Part shown: positions 43,435 to 53,087 of the stretch, piece by piece
How the letters are laid out: the number at the start of each line of letters is the position of its first letter
How positions within the stretch are numbered: the first letter of the stretch is position 1
DNA from: Actinomadura_E scrupuli
GTDB lineage: Bacteria; Actinomycetota; Actinomycetes; Streptosporangiales; Streptosporangiaceae
Direction: 5' to 3'
Length of the DNA stretch: 64,000 nucleotides
NCBI RefSeq assembly: GCF_050971785.1
Contig: NZ_JBPCCU010000003.1
Span: 558,001 to 622,000, forward strand
Program-made: the position numbers and the translations under genes
The notes under the pieces: generated by a model
What the model was told of the DNA's origin: nothing
The model's input: the letters and a program-made list of their open reading frames with translations, nothing else
The model's database searches: none

Positions 43435-46400
43435 ATGCTCGATGTCGTGAGCGGTGAGGGAGATCCCCGCCGGAAGTTCGCCGAGAAACTCCGAGCGCTG
43501 CGCGAAGCGGCCGGGGTCTCGATCCGGGACCTCGTCGTGGAGAGTGCCAAGACCTCCCGGCGTCACCCAGGTCAGCAACCCCTGCGCCTTAAGCGCGGCA
43601 CGGTCGGTGGCATGCTCAGCCTCAGGCATCCTGTACGGCCTGAGCAGGAACACTTCGAAGTCCTCGTCGATACCTGCATCCGGCTGGCACGTGCGGCTGG
43701 ACGGCCTCTGCCCGAAGGGCTCGGCGATGTCGACGCGTGGAACATCCGCTACGAGGATCTCCTGTTCCAGTTGCGCGACCTGCGAAGTGCGGTTCGGCTC
43801 GCCGGCGACGCCGAACGAGCGCTCAGCGCCCGGGACGAGACCGACAGCCCGTACCGGGGGCTCCAGTCCTTCGGTGTGGACGACGCCCGGATCTTCTTCG
43901 GACGGGCACCACTCGTCGCGCTCTTGGTCGAGCGTCTCCGGAACGCGGCACACGGCCCGATCTTGGTCACCGGGCCGTCGGGTGCCGGCAAGTCCTCACT
44001 GCTCAGGGCAGGACTGATCCCGGTGCTTCGAGACGAAGGCCGTCAGGTCTCCGTACTCACCCCCGGCACCGCACCGCTGGCCGCGCTGGACCGGTGTCCG
44101 GCCGAGGCGGCCTTGATCATCGATCAGTTCGAGGAGCTCTTCACCCTGTGCGCGGACGAGGCCGAACGAGGGGCCTTCATCGCCGCGCTCGCCGCGCGCG
44201 CCGCCAGTGGACGGATCGTCGTCCTGGGTGTGCGCGCCGATTTCCTCGGTCACTGCATCGGCCACACCGAGCTGGCCTCGGCGCTCGAACGCCCGGTCGT
44301 GGTAGGTCCCATGACCCGCGAGCAGCTCCGCGAGGTCATCGAGGGACCCGCCGTACTGGCGGGCTTGTCCCTGGAGGACGGACTCACTGAACTCCTCCTG
44401 GAAGACCTCGGCACCGATACCGAGGACGTTCTACCGCTGCTGTCCCACGCGCTGTTCGTGACCTGGCGGAACCGGCGGGACCGGCGGCTCACCATGGCCG
44501 CCTATCGTGCCGCCGGGGGCGTGTCCGGCGCGCTCCAGCAGACCGCCGAGACCGCGCTCACTGATCTGGACGAGACCGCAGAGGCCGCAGTACGCCGGAT
44601 GCTCCTCCACCTGGTTCGCCTCGGCGAGGGTACCGAGGACACCCGCCGGCGTGTCTCTCTCAGCGAGCTGCCCGGTGCCGAGCACGCAGTCCTCGACCGC
44701 CTCATCGAGGCCCGACTGCTCTCGCTCGGCAGTGACACCATCCAGCTCACTCACGAGAGCCTGATCCGCAGCTGGCCTCGCCTGCGTGCCTGGATCGACG
44801 CCGACCGCGCAGCCCTCCTGCTCCGCCAGCAGGTCGACGACGATGCCGGACGCTGGCAGGACCATCAGCAGGACCCGGCCTTCCTCTACCGGGGCAAGCG
44901 CCTGGCCTCGGTGCTGTCCCTGTCGGAGGGGGATCGTGCCGACGACCTGACGCCCGTCGCGGCATCCTTCCTGACTCGGAGCAGTCGTGCCGAGATCCGG
45001 CGCCGCCGGCTTCGCCAAGCGCTCTACGCCGCCGCCGCCGTCCTTCTCGCCACAGTTGCGACCGTCAACATCGTCTCGGCCCGCTCCGCCGACCGGGCGC
45101 GCGTACTCCTGCTCTCCAGCCGGCTGGCCGCGCAGAGCCGCGAGGCGTCGGTCACCGATCCGGACCTCTCCGCGCGCCTGGCGGCGGCGGCCTGGCGGCT
45201 CCGGCCGACCGCCGAGACCCACAGCGCCCTGGTCAACGTCCTTCACGGCCCGAGCAGGGGCGTGCTCCTCACCGACACCGCCGACTACATCGAATCAAGC
45301 GCGGTGTTCAGCCCGGACGGCACGGTCCTGGCGCGCTGGAATGGCGGTCTTCAGCTCTGGGACGTCGCGGGTCGCCGAAAGATCGGCGCGCCCTTCGCCT
45401 CCGAAGACCAAGACCAAGACGAGGACGGGGCCCAACCCGCCGTTCTGGCCTTCAGCCCGGACGGGCGGACGCTGGCGACGGCCGTCTCTGGGACGGATCC
45501 CCAAGTGCGGCTCTGGGATCCGCGGACCCAGCGGGAGATCAGGTCTCCCATTGCCGTGGACTCGACACCGGACACGATGGCCTTCTCCCGCGATGGCCGT
45601 CGGCTCGCGGTCGCCACGGACAGCCGAATCCAGATCCTCGGCCTCACCGGCGGGCAGCAGCCCGTGTGGTGGTCTCTTGCCAAGGACACATCGGCCGTGA
45701 CCTTCTCCTCGATGGACGCGACGCTCGTCTCTGTCTCGGGCAGGACCGTGCGCCGCTGGGACGCCGCGACGGGCAAGCCGCTGAGTTCCTTCGATATCGG
45801 GTTACCCGGCGCGGGCATCGCCGCCCTCAGCCAGGATGGCGGGGTCGTGGTCACCGTCGACGTGCGGAAGGCCACCGAGGTACGTGCCTGGGACACCGCG
45901 ACCCACCGGCAACTCGGCCCCACAATCGTCGGCGGTACGACCAATCGTCATCAGCTGGCGCTCAGCCGGGACGGAACCCAGCTCGCCGCCTGGGTGGAGG
46001 ACGGTGCAACCCGGCTATGGGACTTGACCAGCCCTGACCAGCCCGGCTCACCCTTGGACGCCACATCCCGACCGGTGGCCTTCAGCCCCGACGGAAGGCT
46101 GCTTCTCACCGAATCCCCTGGCCAGACCGTCCGGCTGTGGGACACCACGATCCACCGGAGTCCCACCCGCCCTCTCACCGACCGGGCCCTGCGAACCGCG
46201 TTCAGCGAAGACGGCCGTTATATAGCCGCGAGCAGCGACAAGGACCGGACCATTCGGCTTTGGGCCACCGGCACCCGCGAGCTCGCCGGCGTACCGTTCC
46301 GCGTCCCGGAGGAAGCCGTCTGGACGCTGGTGCTGAGCGCCGACGGCCGGGTCCTGGCCACCGGGGGCAACGAGCAGATCCAGCTCTGGGACGCCGTCCA

Positions 46401-47151
46401 CGGCACCCGGATGGGTACTGCATTCGGCGGGGACGGCTCCTTCGAGATGTGGCCCCTGCTCTTCAGCCCGGACGGGAAATACCTGATCGTCCAGGGCAAC
46501 GAACGACCGCAAGCTCACCTGTGGGAGATCGCCCCCAGGCGGCTGATCCGCGACCTTCCGAAGGATGAGTCCCCTGTCGCCGTTACTCCCGACAGCCGCC
46601 TCCTGATCACAGAGAACGAGTCCGTGCACGAGTTCCGGTTCTGGTCTCTCCCCGCCCTGACCCGGGCCGGCCCGGCGATCAGCGTCCCCGGTGAGGGCTA
46701 TGCGTCGGCCTCGTTCACCGCCGACGGCCGGATCCTCGCCGTCGGAGGCGCCGACGGAAGCATCAGCCTCTGGGATCCCGCCACCCGCCGCCAGCTCGGA
46801 TCCACCCTGCGCAGCAATGCGCTGTCGGTGAATGATCTCGCGTTCAGCGCCGACGGCCGGCTTCTCGCCTCCGCCCACGAAGACGGAACCCTGCGCCTCT
46901 GGGACGTGACCACACATCAGGAACTGGGCTCTCCTCTCGCCGGGCACCGCTGGAGCGCGACCACAGTTCGCTTCGTCGACAACGCCACCTTGGTCAGCTG
47001 GGGTTGGCGCGGCGGCACCATCCGTTCCTGGGACGTCCGAACCCCTGCCGACCCGATTAACGCGGTCTGTGCCATCGCAGGCGAGCCGCTCGACCGCTCC
47101 GAATGGAGCGTCTATCTACCCGGACAGCCCTACCGCCCGTCCTGCCCATGA
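43435..47151 (+). CDS. HTH-nSTAND NTPase with WD40 propellers
   Basis: A 1238-aa signalling NTPase. Residues ~10-85 are an XRE-like helix-turn-helix region. The nSTAND1 core has GPSGAGKSSLLRAGL (from 180) and ALIIDQFEELFTLC as Walker B. A single membrane-like helix lies near 527-549. From ~600 on there are about 14 WD40-type units (FSPDGxxLA...LWD), enough for two seven-bladed propellers. Such proteins sense a signal on the propeller and switch a partner, often in defence or development. The target is unknown. A small membrane gene is directly upstream. Confidence 0.88.
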   Translation: MLDVVSGEGDPRRKFAEKLRALREAAGVSIRDLVVESAKTSRRHPGQQPLRLKRGTVGGMLSLRHPVRPEQEHFEVLVDTCIRLARAAGRPLPEGLGDVDAWNIRYEDLLFQLRDLRSAVRLAGDAERALSARDETDSPYRGLQSFGVDDARIFFGRAPLVALLVERLRNAAHGPILVTGPSGAGKSSLLRAGLIPVLRDEGRQVSVLTPGTAPLAALDRCPAEAALIIDQFEELFTLCADEAERGAFIAALAARAASGRIVVLGVRADFLGHCIGHTELASALERPVVVGPMTREQLREVIEGPAVLAGLSLEDGLTELLLEDLGTDTEDVLPLLSHALFVTWRNRRDRRLTMAAYRAAGGVSGALQQTAETALTDLDETAEAAVRRMLLHLVRLGEGTEDTRRRVSLSELPGAEHAVLDRLIEARLLSLGSDTIQLTHESLIRSWPRLRAWIDADRAALLLRQQVDDDAGRWQDHQQDPAFLYRGKRLASVLSLSEGDRADDLTPVAASFLTRSSRAEIRRRRLRQALYAAAAVLLATVATVNIVSARSADRARVLLLSSRLAAQSREASVTDPDLSARLAAAAWRLRPTAETHSALVNVLHGPSRGVLLTDTADYIESSAVFSPDGTVLARWNGGLQLWDVAGRRKIGAPFASEDQDQDEDGAQPAVLAFSPDGRTLATAVSGTDPQVRLWDPRTQREIRSPIAVDSTPDTMAFSRDGRRLAVATDSRIQILGLTGGQQPVWWSLAKDTSAVTFSSMDATLVSVSGRTVRRWDAATGKPLSSFDIGLPGAGIAALSQDGGVVVTVDVRKATEVRAWDTATHRQLGPTIVGGTTNRHQLALSRDGTQLAAWVEDGATRLWDLTSPDQPGSPLDATSRPVAFSPDGRLLLTESPGQTVRLWDTTIHRSPTRPLTDRALRTAFSEDGRYIAASSDKDRTIRLWATGTRELAGVPFRVPEEAVWTLVLSADGRVLATGGNEQIQLWDAVHGTRMGTAFGGDGSFEMWPLLFSPDGKYLIVQGNERPQAHLWEIAPRRLIRDLPKDESPVAVTPDSRLLITENESVHEFRFWSLPALTRAGPAISVPGEGYASASFTADGRILAVGGADGSISLWDPATRRQLGSTLRSNALSVNDLAFSADGRLLASAHEDGTLRLWDVTTHQELGSPLAGHRWSATTVRFVDNATLVSWGWRGGTIRSWDVRTPADPINAVCAIAGEPLDRSEWSVYLPGQPYRPSCP

Positions 47152-47267
47152 AGCCGAACAGCCCCGGATCGACCTTCACCAGCGACGCGACATAGGCGAC
47201 CGCGGTCCGCGGGACCTCCTCCGGATAGGCCGGAAACCTGCCCTTGATCTCGTAGAACCTCAGGCGC
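47148..47267 (-). pseudogene. Fragment of a Tn3-family transposase
   Basis: A minus-strand frame reads FYEIKGRFPAYPEEVPRTAV followed by AYVASLVKVDPGLFGF, which is typical of the DUF4158-like N-terminal domain of Tn3-type transposases. It has no start and is cut at both ends. It is a second trace of Tn3-like elements in the window, distinct from the element at 56-58.7 kb. Confidence 0.7.
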
Positions 47268-47279
47268 CCCGACGCGCGC

Positions 47280-47804
47280 TCAGCAGTCGAACACCGACCA
47301 GCAGATGTCGTTCCGCAACCGCTGGTCGTCAAGTACGAGTTCGCGAATCGCGTCCGGGAGCTGGTCACGCTGCCACTGGCACTCGAGTCGCCCTGCGGCC
47401 TCGCCCTCGCCTTCCGGTGCAGCGGCACGTGCGGCCTTGATCGCGTAGGCGGCCGCACCGAGCTCGTGCGCGGCGACGTGAGCGACGGCACCGGCCTGAC
47501 CGGCAGCGTACGCGGCATGCCGTGCAGCTCCACGCAGATCTCTGGCCGCGCCCATGGCATGGCCGCCCGCCGCGCGAGCCTGCATCATCTTGACCTCGCC
47601 CCGCACCCATGCGCGGGCATGCTCGATCGCCTGACGTGGCCGGGGGTCCTCAGGCTGAGCCGACTCGAAGAAGTCAAGGACGTGCTCCGCGCACGATGCC
47701 GCCCAGAGAGCGAGGAGATGGTGATCTGAATCAGTGAGAGTCCCCCCGCGGCGGATCGTCACGAAGCGAGGGTCCCGGACCTTCGGGAGGATCATGGTCG
47801 GCAC
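47280..47804 (-). CDS. Imm5-like putative immunity protein
   Basis: A 174-aa helical protein. Its DPRFVTIRRGGTL start, AIEHARAWVRGEV and the Ala/His-rich middle (MGAARDLRGAARHAAYAAGQ) match the Imm5-type immunity family, as does the C-terminal RELVLDDQRLRN. No toxin gene is adjacent, so it is an orphan immunity gene or a member with another role. Confidence 0.75.
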   Translation of the reverse strand: MPTMILPKVRDPRFVTIRRGGTLTDSDHHLLALWAASCAEHVLDFFESAQPEDPRPRQAIEHARAWVRGEVKMMQARAAGGHAMGAARDLRGAARHAAYAAGQAGAVAHVAAHELGAAAYAIKAARAAAPEGEGEAAGRLECQWQRDQLPDAIRELVLDDQRLRNDICWSVFDC

Positions 47805-48046
47805 TCCTTCAGTTCATACCGCCCGGCCACAGCGGTCCGCGCACGCCCGCCGTCAGCCAGCCCGGCCAGTGTCGCCGCCGAACGCCGCGGCGTCCAACGG
47901 CCGACCGCAGGTGCCGGGACCGGAGGTGTCCGCCTGCGATCTGGGCGTGGGCTGCGCCGCCGCCGCCCTCGATGTGATCGTGACCGCGCTGGACGACGCC
48001 GAGTTCCGGCCGACCCGCGCCCGAGCTCACCGCTGCGGCGGCGTCC

Positions 48047-48361
48047 TCACGGCAGGCCGATCGTGCCGGTCGCGAATCCGATGCCGAGGAGCAGAGTCCA
48101 GACCGCTGACAGGCTCACTCCCGCGACCGCCAGCCCTCTGCCCTTCTGCGGGCGGTCCCTGACCTGGTAGAGCGCGAGGATCCCCGCCGCGAACCCACCG
48201 ACCACCACCCCGCACAGCCCGAAGACGAGCGAGACCACCGCCCACACGTTGACGCCGCCTCTGCCCTGGATCTCGTTGTAGGCGTGGTTGCGGTGCGCCG
48301 GGAAGGCCGGGAGCGCCGGCCTCTGCTCTGACTGGTCATCATCTGTGCGCTGGTCCGCCAC
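48047..48361 (-). CDS. DUF4190-type membrane protein
   Basis: A 104-aa protein with a short hydrophilic N-terminus and two transmembrane helices (VWAVVSLVFGLCGVVVGGFAAGILAL and GLAVAGVSLSAVWTLLLGIGF) linked by a YQVRDRPQKGRG turn, typical of DUF4190. Start GTG 48361 follows a GGAAGAG site. Function unknown. Confidence 0.78.
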   Translation of the reverse strand: MADQRTDDDQSEQRPALPAFPAHRNHAYNEIQGRGGVNVWAVVSLVFGLCGVVVGGFAAGILALYQVRDRPQKGRGLAVAGVSLSAVWTLLLGIGFATGTIGLP

Positions 48362-48484
48362 CGTGACATCTCTTCCCACGCCGGGCCCTCCGCGCGGCTC
48401 GGCGAAGAAGCGATCGATATGCAGAAGATCAACTAACACGACGGTGTGCCCCCCGCGCAACGCCCCCGGCCCCCTTGTGCCGGC

Positions 48485-48604
48485 ATGTGCCTGCGGTTCG
48501 CCGAGCCGGTGCGCTTCGGCAACGGCGAAGTCCACGACACCTTCATCTTCGAGACCCGCCCCTACCTCGAGATCAGGTCGCGCTGGCCTGAGAACCGGCA
48601 CGCC
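48485..48604 (+). pseudogene. Possible small protein fragment
   Basis: The frame from ATG 48485 reads MCLRFAEPVRFGNGEVHDTF and then IFETRPYLEIRSRWPENRH before becoming low-complexity. The stretch looks protein-like, but no family is recognised and no ribosome site is seen. It is likely a remnant. Confidence 0.28.
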
Positions 48605-48647
48605 ACCGGAGGTGGCAGCGCCGCGTGTCGATGCCGCTCGCCGGACT

Positions 48648-49370
48648 TCAGGCGCGCAGCCGCGCCGCGAGCTCGCCGGTCGCCCGCATCGCGTACCGCT
48701 GCATCCCCGGACCGAAGGTGATACGCGTCGCGCCCAGCCGTGCCAGCTTGGCCACGGCCTTCTCGTCCGGCTCGGCAGCCATGTTGAGAGGACCCTCGAT
48801 GCCCTCCCGCAGCACCGGGAGCACCTCGAGCGGCGCCAGGATCGGGTACACGCAGTCGGCGCCGGCGGCCACGTACAGCCGGGCGCGTGCCAGCGCGTCG
48901 GCCGGGTCACCCGTCCCGAACAGGAAGGTGTCGACGCGCGCGTTGATGAAGAGAGCGTCACCCGCCTCCGCCCGTACCTCGGCCAGCCAATCCGCGTGCC
49001 GCTGAGGGTCCTTGAGCGTGGTGTGCTCCTCGGAGTCCTCCAGATTGCAGCCGACGACGCCCGTCTCCAGGAGCCGCTCGACCAGTTCCCGGGGGGTGAG
49101 GCCGTAACCGCCCTCGACGTCAGCGGATACGGGCACGGCGACGGCCCGGACGATCCTCGCCACCGCGGCGAACATCTCGTCGGGCGGGGTCGAGCCGTCC
49201 TCGTAACCGAGCGATGCGGCGATCCCGGCGCTCGGGGTGGCGAGTGCGGGGAAGCCGGCGTCGGCGAAGACCCGGGCGCTGGCCGCGTCCCACGGCCCCG
49301 GCAGGACGAGCGGGTCGCCGGCGGCGCGGCCCTGGTGCAGTGCGCGGAAGGAGGATGCGGTCTTCATCAT
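48648..49370 (-). CDS. Isocitrate lyase/PEP mutase-family enzyme
   Basis: A 240-aa TIM-barrel of the PEP mutase/isocitrate lyase group. It has LVLPGPWDAASARVFADAGFPALATPS, the active-site-like VSADVEGGYGL and NLEDSEEHTTL motifs and NARVDTF. The usual isocitrate-lyase KKCGH loop is absent; the length fits the short oxaloacetate-decarboxylase/2-methylisocitrate-lyase-like branch. Substrate not determined. Tandem ATGs at 49370/49367. Confidence 0.88.
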   Translation of the reverse strand: MMKTASSFRALHQGRAAGDPLVLPGPWDAASARVFADAGFPALATPSAGIAASLGYEDGSTPPDEMFAAVARIVRAVAVPVSADVEGGYGLTPRELVERLLETGVVGCNLEDSEEHTTLKDPQRHADWLAEVRAEAGDALFINARVDTFLFGTGDPADALARARLYVAAGADCVYPILAPLEVLPVLREGIEGPLNMAAEPDEKAVAKLARLGATRITFGPGMQRYAMRATGELAARLRA

Positions 49371-49685
49371 GCCCCAACGCTACTCGTACGGTGACCTGGG
49401 GATAGGCGTCACGGGTGGTGCCGACGATGATCCGCCCTGCCAGGTGTTGGCGCCGCGGCGCAGCACCAGGGAGGCGGAGGTGGCCGTCGGCCGATGTCGT
49501 GTACCACGTGATTCGCGGCAGGGACTCCAAGTGCACAGCTGCCTTCGACGCGGTGCTGGGCGATGCCGGGCTGGAGCAGGCAGAAAATCCGGTTTCTCGC
49601 GGACGCCTGCTTCACTACACTCACCACCAGTCGCGCGCTACCACGACATCGCAGCGCGCGCCGTGACAAGTGAGGGGGACCGGCC
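49371..49685. other. Gap with no recognised gene
   Basis: No family was recognised in either strand. A short plus-strand frame (VYHVIRGRDSKCTAAFDAVL) may be chance. Confidence 0.3.
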
Positions 49686-49802
49686 GTGCGTTACCGCACC
49701 TTCGTCGTTGTTCCCCAGTCACGGTACGAGGTGATCCTGGTGTCTTCGGGTGCCCGGTGCCGGCTGCGCGGCCGGCACTGGACGTCCGCGACGAACACCT
49801 GA
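49686..49802 (+). CDS. Possible 38-aa leader ORF upstream of the EF-G paralogue
   Basis: GTG 49686 follows GAGGGGG. The peptide starts MRYRTFVVVPQSRYEVILVS and ends in TGA 49802. A hairpin (GTGCCGGC-6-GCCGGCAC, 49757-49778) lies within its end, and more pairing is possible before the next gene. Translation is not proven. It resembles the leader-peptide layout of inducible ribosome-protection genes. Confidence 0.35.
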   Translation: MRYRTFVVVPQSRYEVILVSSGARCRLRGRHWTSATNT

Positions 49803-49947
49803 CCTCAGTCTGCCCGGCCGGGCCGCCTGACGGGTACGTCCCCGAGGCGGTGTGCCGCATCGGGGGCCCCTGTGCGGCCTGCCGACAGGCTGTTTCGTCC
49901 GGAAATCGCGCCGCCCACTTCTGGATCCCCCCGAAAGGCCATGGGCC

Positions 49948-52044
49948 GTGCGTACCGACCTGCACCGTCATCTCACCAGTCCGCTGACCGGCGTCCGTAA
50001 CCTGGGCATCCTCGCCCACGTCGATGCCGGCAAGACCACTGTCACCGAACGGATCCTGTATGTCACCGGCGCCACCTACAAGCGGGGCGAGGTGCACAAC
50101 GGGACGACCGTCACCGACTTCGATCCCCAGGAACGCGATCGTGGGATCACCATCTTCGCCGCCGCGGTGAGCTGCGCCTGGGACGGCCACCGGATGAATC
50201 TGATCGACACCCCGGGACACATCGACTTCTCCGATGAGGTGGAGCGCTCGCTCCGGGTACTCGATGGCGCGATCACGGTGTTCGACGCTGTCGCGGGAGT
50301 CGAACCGCAGAGCGAGTCGGTGTGGCGGCAGGCCGATCGGCACGGGGTGCCGCGGATCGCCTTCGTCAACAAGCTGGATCGTGCCGGTGCCGACCTCGAC
50401 GCCGCGGTCGAGTCGATCAGGGAGCGGTTGCATACGGTCCCGCTGGTGGTCCAGCTGCCGATCGGCAAGGAGGACGGGTTCACCGGGGTGGTGGATCTGT
50501 TGCGCATGCGGTCGCTGGTCTGGGCCGACGGCCGCGACACGTTCGAGGAGGGCCAGGTGCCGGACGCTCTGCGAGAGGAAGCGCACCGGCGACGCCGGCT
50601 GCTCGAGGAGGCGGTGGCGGAACTCCATCCGGGCACGTTGGAGGAGTTCTGTACGGAGTCGACGGTCTCTGCGGGCACACTGGCCGCCGCGCTCCGTGAC
50701 CTGACCCGTAGCGGTGAGGGCGTGGTGGTGCTGTGCGGATCGGCCTACCGCAACCGCGGAATCGAGCCGCTGCTGGAGGCCGTCGTGGCCTACCTGCCCT
50801 CGCCGTTGGACGTGCCGGCGGTACGCGGCACCCTGGACGGCAGGTTGGAGGAGCGGGTCGCCGACCCGGCGGCGCCGTTCGCCGCGCTGGTGTTCAAGGT
50901 GAACTCGACCGCCACGGGGCGACTGACCTACCTGCGCGTGTATTCGGGAACGATGCGGAAGGGAGACAGGGTGTTGGACGTGGGCGCGCGGCGTACCGAG
51001 CGAATTACCCGGATCCTCCGGGTACAGGCCGACCGGCACACGGAGGTGGACGAGGCCGTGGCCGGGGACATCGTCGCGGTCGTCGGGCTGAAGGCCGTCC
51101 GGGCAGGGGCCACCCTGTGCGTACCCGCAGCGCCACTGCTTCTCGAATCACCGAAAGTGGCTGATCCTGTCGTCTCCGTAGCGGTCGAGGCCTGCAGGAG
51201 CACGGATGCCGAGCGGTTGGCGTCGGCGTTCGCGCGGCTGGTCGAGGAGGATCCATCGCTGGTGGTTCGGATCGACCCCGAGACCGGTCAGACGGTGCTG
51301 TCGGGGATGGGCGAGCTGCATCTGGAGGTCGCGGTGGAGAAGATCCGTCGTGCCCATGAGCTGGAGGTCAGGGTCGGCCGTCCGCAGGTGGCCTACCGGG
51401 AGACGGTCGCCCGCGGAGTGTCCGGGCTGGTGTACCGGCACGTCAAGCAGGACGGAGGGCCCGGCCAGTTCGCCCACGTCGTCCTTGATGTGGAGCCGCT
51501 GGAGGCCGCCGAAAACAACGGCGGCGACAACGCGGCGGACTTCGGGTTCCGGTCGACCGTCATCGGTGGCCGGGTACCGCAGGAGTACGTCCGCGCGGTG
51601 GAGGCCGGTTGCCGGGATGCTCTGGCCGAGGGCCCCCTCGGCGGTCACCCGGTGACCGGGCTGCGGGTCACCCTGACCGACGGAGCCACCCATCCCAAGG
51701 ACTCCTCGGAGATGGCGTTCCGTACGGCCGGCCGGCTCGCGCTGCGGGAGGCACTGCGTGCCAGCGCGATGGTGTTGCTGGAACCGGTGGTCGAGGTCAC
51801 GGCCACCGTGCCCGACGACGCCATGGGCGGGGTGCTCGGCGACCTGGCGGCACGGCGTGGCCGAGTCTCGGGCTCGACCGCACGGGCGGGCACGGTGGTG
51901 ATCACCGCGACCGTGCCGCTGGCCGCGTTGTTCGGTTACGCGACCAGGCTGCGCAGCCGGACCCAGGGCCGGGGGACCTTCACCACCCGGCCCACCGGGT
52001 ACGCCCCGGCGCCGAGCGCGGTGTCCAACGGGACACCGCTCTGA
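49948..52044 (+). CDS. Elongation factor G paralogue (EF-G-like GTPase)
   Basis: A 698-aa translational GTPase. G1 is AHVDAGKTT, G2 RGIT, G3 DTPGH and G4 NKLD. Domains II to V follow, ending TQGRGTFTTRPTGYAP. It differs from classic EF-G in the C-terminal domains and is not near rpsL/rpsG/tuf. It is likely an accessory EF-G2-type factor that may aid ribosome recycling or protection from an antibiotic. The GTG start has AAAGG ten bases upstream. Confidence 0.88.
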   Translation: MRTDLHRHLTSPLTGVRNLGILAHVDAGKTTVTERILYVTGATYKRGEVHNGTTVTDFDPQERDRGITIFAAAVSCAWDGHRMNLIDTPGHIDFSDEVERSLRVLDGAITVFDAVAGVEPQSESVWRQADRHGVPRIAFVNKLDRAGADLDAAVESIRERLHTVPLVVQLPIGKEDGFTGVVDLLRMRSLVWADGRDTFEEGQVPDALREEAHRRRRLLEEAVAELHPGTLEEFCTESTVSAGTLAAALRDLTRSGEGVVVLCGSAYRNRGIEPLLEAVVAYLPSPLDVPAVRGTLDGRLEERVADPAAPFAALVFKVNSTATGRLTYLRVYSGTMRKGDRVLDVGARRTERITRILRVQADRHTEVDEAVAGDIVAVVGLKAVRAGATLCVPAAPLLLESPKVADPVVSVAVEACRSTDAERLASAFARLVEEDPSLVVRIDPETGQTVLSGMGELHLEVAVEKIRRAHELEVRVGRPQVAYRETVARGVSGLVYRHVKQDGGPGQFAHVVLDVEPLEAAENNGGDNAADFGFRSTVIGGRVPQEYVRAVEAGCRDALAEGPLGGHPVTGLRVTLTDGATHPKDSSEMAFRTAGRLALREALRASAMVLLEPVVEVTATVPDDAMGGVLGDLAARRGRVSGSTARAGTVVITATVPLAALFGYATRLRSRTQGRGTFTTRPTGYAPAPSAVSNGTPL

Positions 52045-52189
52045 TGGAACCGGCGTTGGCCCCGTCCACACGGGCGGGGCCATCGCCTCCAAGTCGTCGC
52101 CGCAGTCAGGCCGCTCCATGGGCGCCGGCCCCATCGAGGCATCGCGGACGCTGCCCCGCCATGGCCGTTGCCCAAGTCGTGCGCCGACC

Positions 52190-53071
52190 TCAGCAGGCCC
52201 GGTTCATGGGATGGCCGAGCAGGAAGTCCGCCATCGACGGGAAGACCGACGGCCAGGCGAAGTCGGGGATGTGCCCCATCCTGAAGCCGGTGGCGAACTT
52301 GACGGAGGCGCAGTCCTTCCGGTCCTTGTAACCCTCGATGGTGAAGGCCGGAACCGGGGACGCCGCCGCTCGCAGCGTCACCGACGTGGGCAGGCGCGGT
52401 ACCGACAGGTTCGCCTGGCCGTCGTCCGCGAGGTCGTTCATCGCCAGCCACTGCGCGAGCTGGATCCGGCCGACGAGGTAGGAGTTCTCCTGGTCGTCGG
52501 TGCCCCAGACAAGGTAGGCGGGCACCGCCCTGGCCCGGGAGCTCATCTCGCGGAAGGCGGACTGCCCGGTGACGTCGGCGCAACTGAGCAGTCCGCAGCC
52601 GGCGACCAGCCCTGCCGCCGCGTACAGGTCCGGGTAGGCGGCGGCGAGGTTGGCCGTCATTCCCGATCCGGCCGAGTGCCCGGCGATGTAGGTGCGGTCC
52701 GGATCGATCGGATGCTCGGCCTGCGCTTCGCGGGTGATCCCGGCGATGAGCGAGGGCTCTCCCGCGTCCCGGTGCCGGTCGCCCTGCCAGTTCCAGCAGC
52801 CTCCCGGGGCCGACTCGATCGGCAGGGCGACCGCGAAGCCCCTTGCTTCCCCGATCCGCTGGAGGCCGTAGGCGTCGGGAGCGGCACCGCACCCGTGCAG
52901 GAAGACGATCAGAGGCACCCGCGCGGACCCCGGCGGGACATAGAGCAGGTAGTCGCGGCTGCCCGCGGCGTTGGTGAACGTGTGCCGGGTCAGCGCCGGA
53001 TCAGCGCCGGCCGCCGACACGGGGAAGGCCGTCGCGATCAGGGCGACAACGAACGCCGCGAGGAGTCTCAT
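52190..53071 (-). CDS. Secreted PHB-depolymerase/LpqC-like esterase
   Basis: A 293-aa exported serine esterase. The signal peptide is MRLLAAFVVALIATAFPVSA with an AGA cleavage region. HGCGAAPD is the oxyanion motif, GHSAGSG the nucleophile elbow, and VWGTDDQENSY and the closing MGHIPDF the acid/His region. It fits the PHB-depolymerase family and would act outside the cell on polyesters or similar substrates. A PPOX-type gene lies 16 bases upstream on the same strand. Confidence 0.9.
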   Translation of the reverse strand: MRLLAAFVVALIATAFPVSAAGADPALTRHTFTNAAGSRDYLLYVPPGSARVPLIVFLHGCGAAPDAYGLQRIGEARGFAVALPIESAPGGCWNWQGDRHRDAGEPSLIAGITREAQAEHPIDPDRTYIAGHSAGSGMTANLAAAYPDLYAAAGLVAGCGLLSCADVTGQSAFREMSSRARAVPAYLVWGTDDQENSYLVGRIQLAQWLAMNDLADDGQANLSVPRLPTSVTLRAAASPVPAFTIEGYKDRKDCASVKFATGFRMGHIPDFAWPSVFPSMADFLLGHPMNRAC

Positions 53072-53087
53072 TTGGTCTCCAAGAGGT

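Noticed and set aside
47805..48046. A plus-strand gene in this gap
   Set aside because: Only one protein-like stretch with no start site or family match.
49948..52044. Tetracycline-resistance ribosomal protection protein (TetM/OtrA)
   Set aside because: The GTPase and domain II text follow EF-G closely, not TetM or OtrA; kept as an EF-G paralogue.
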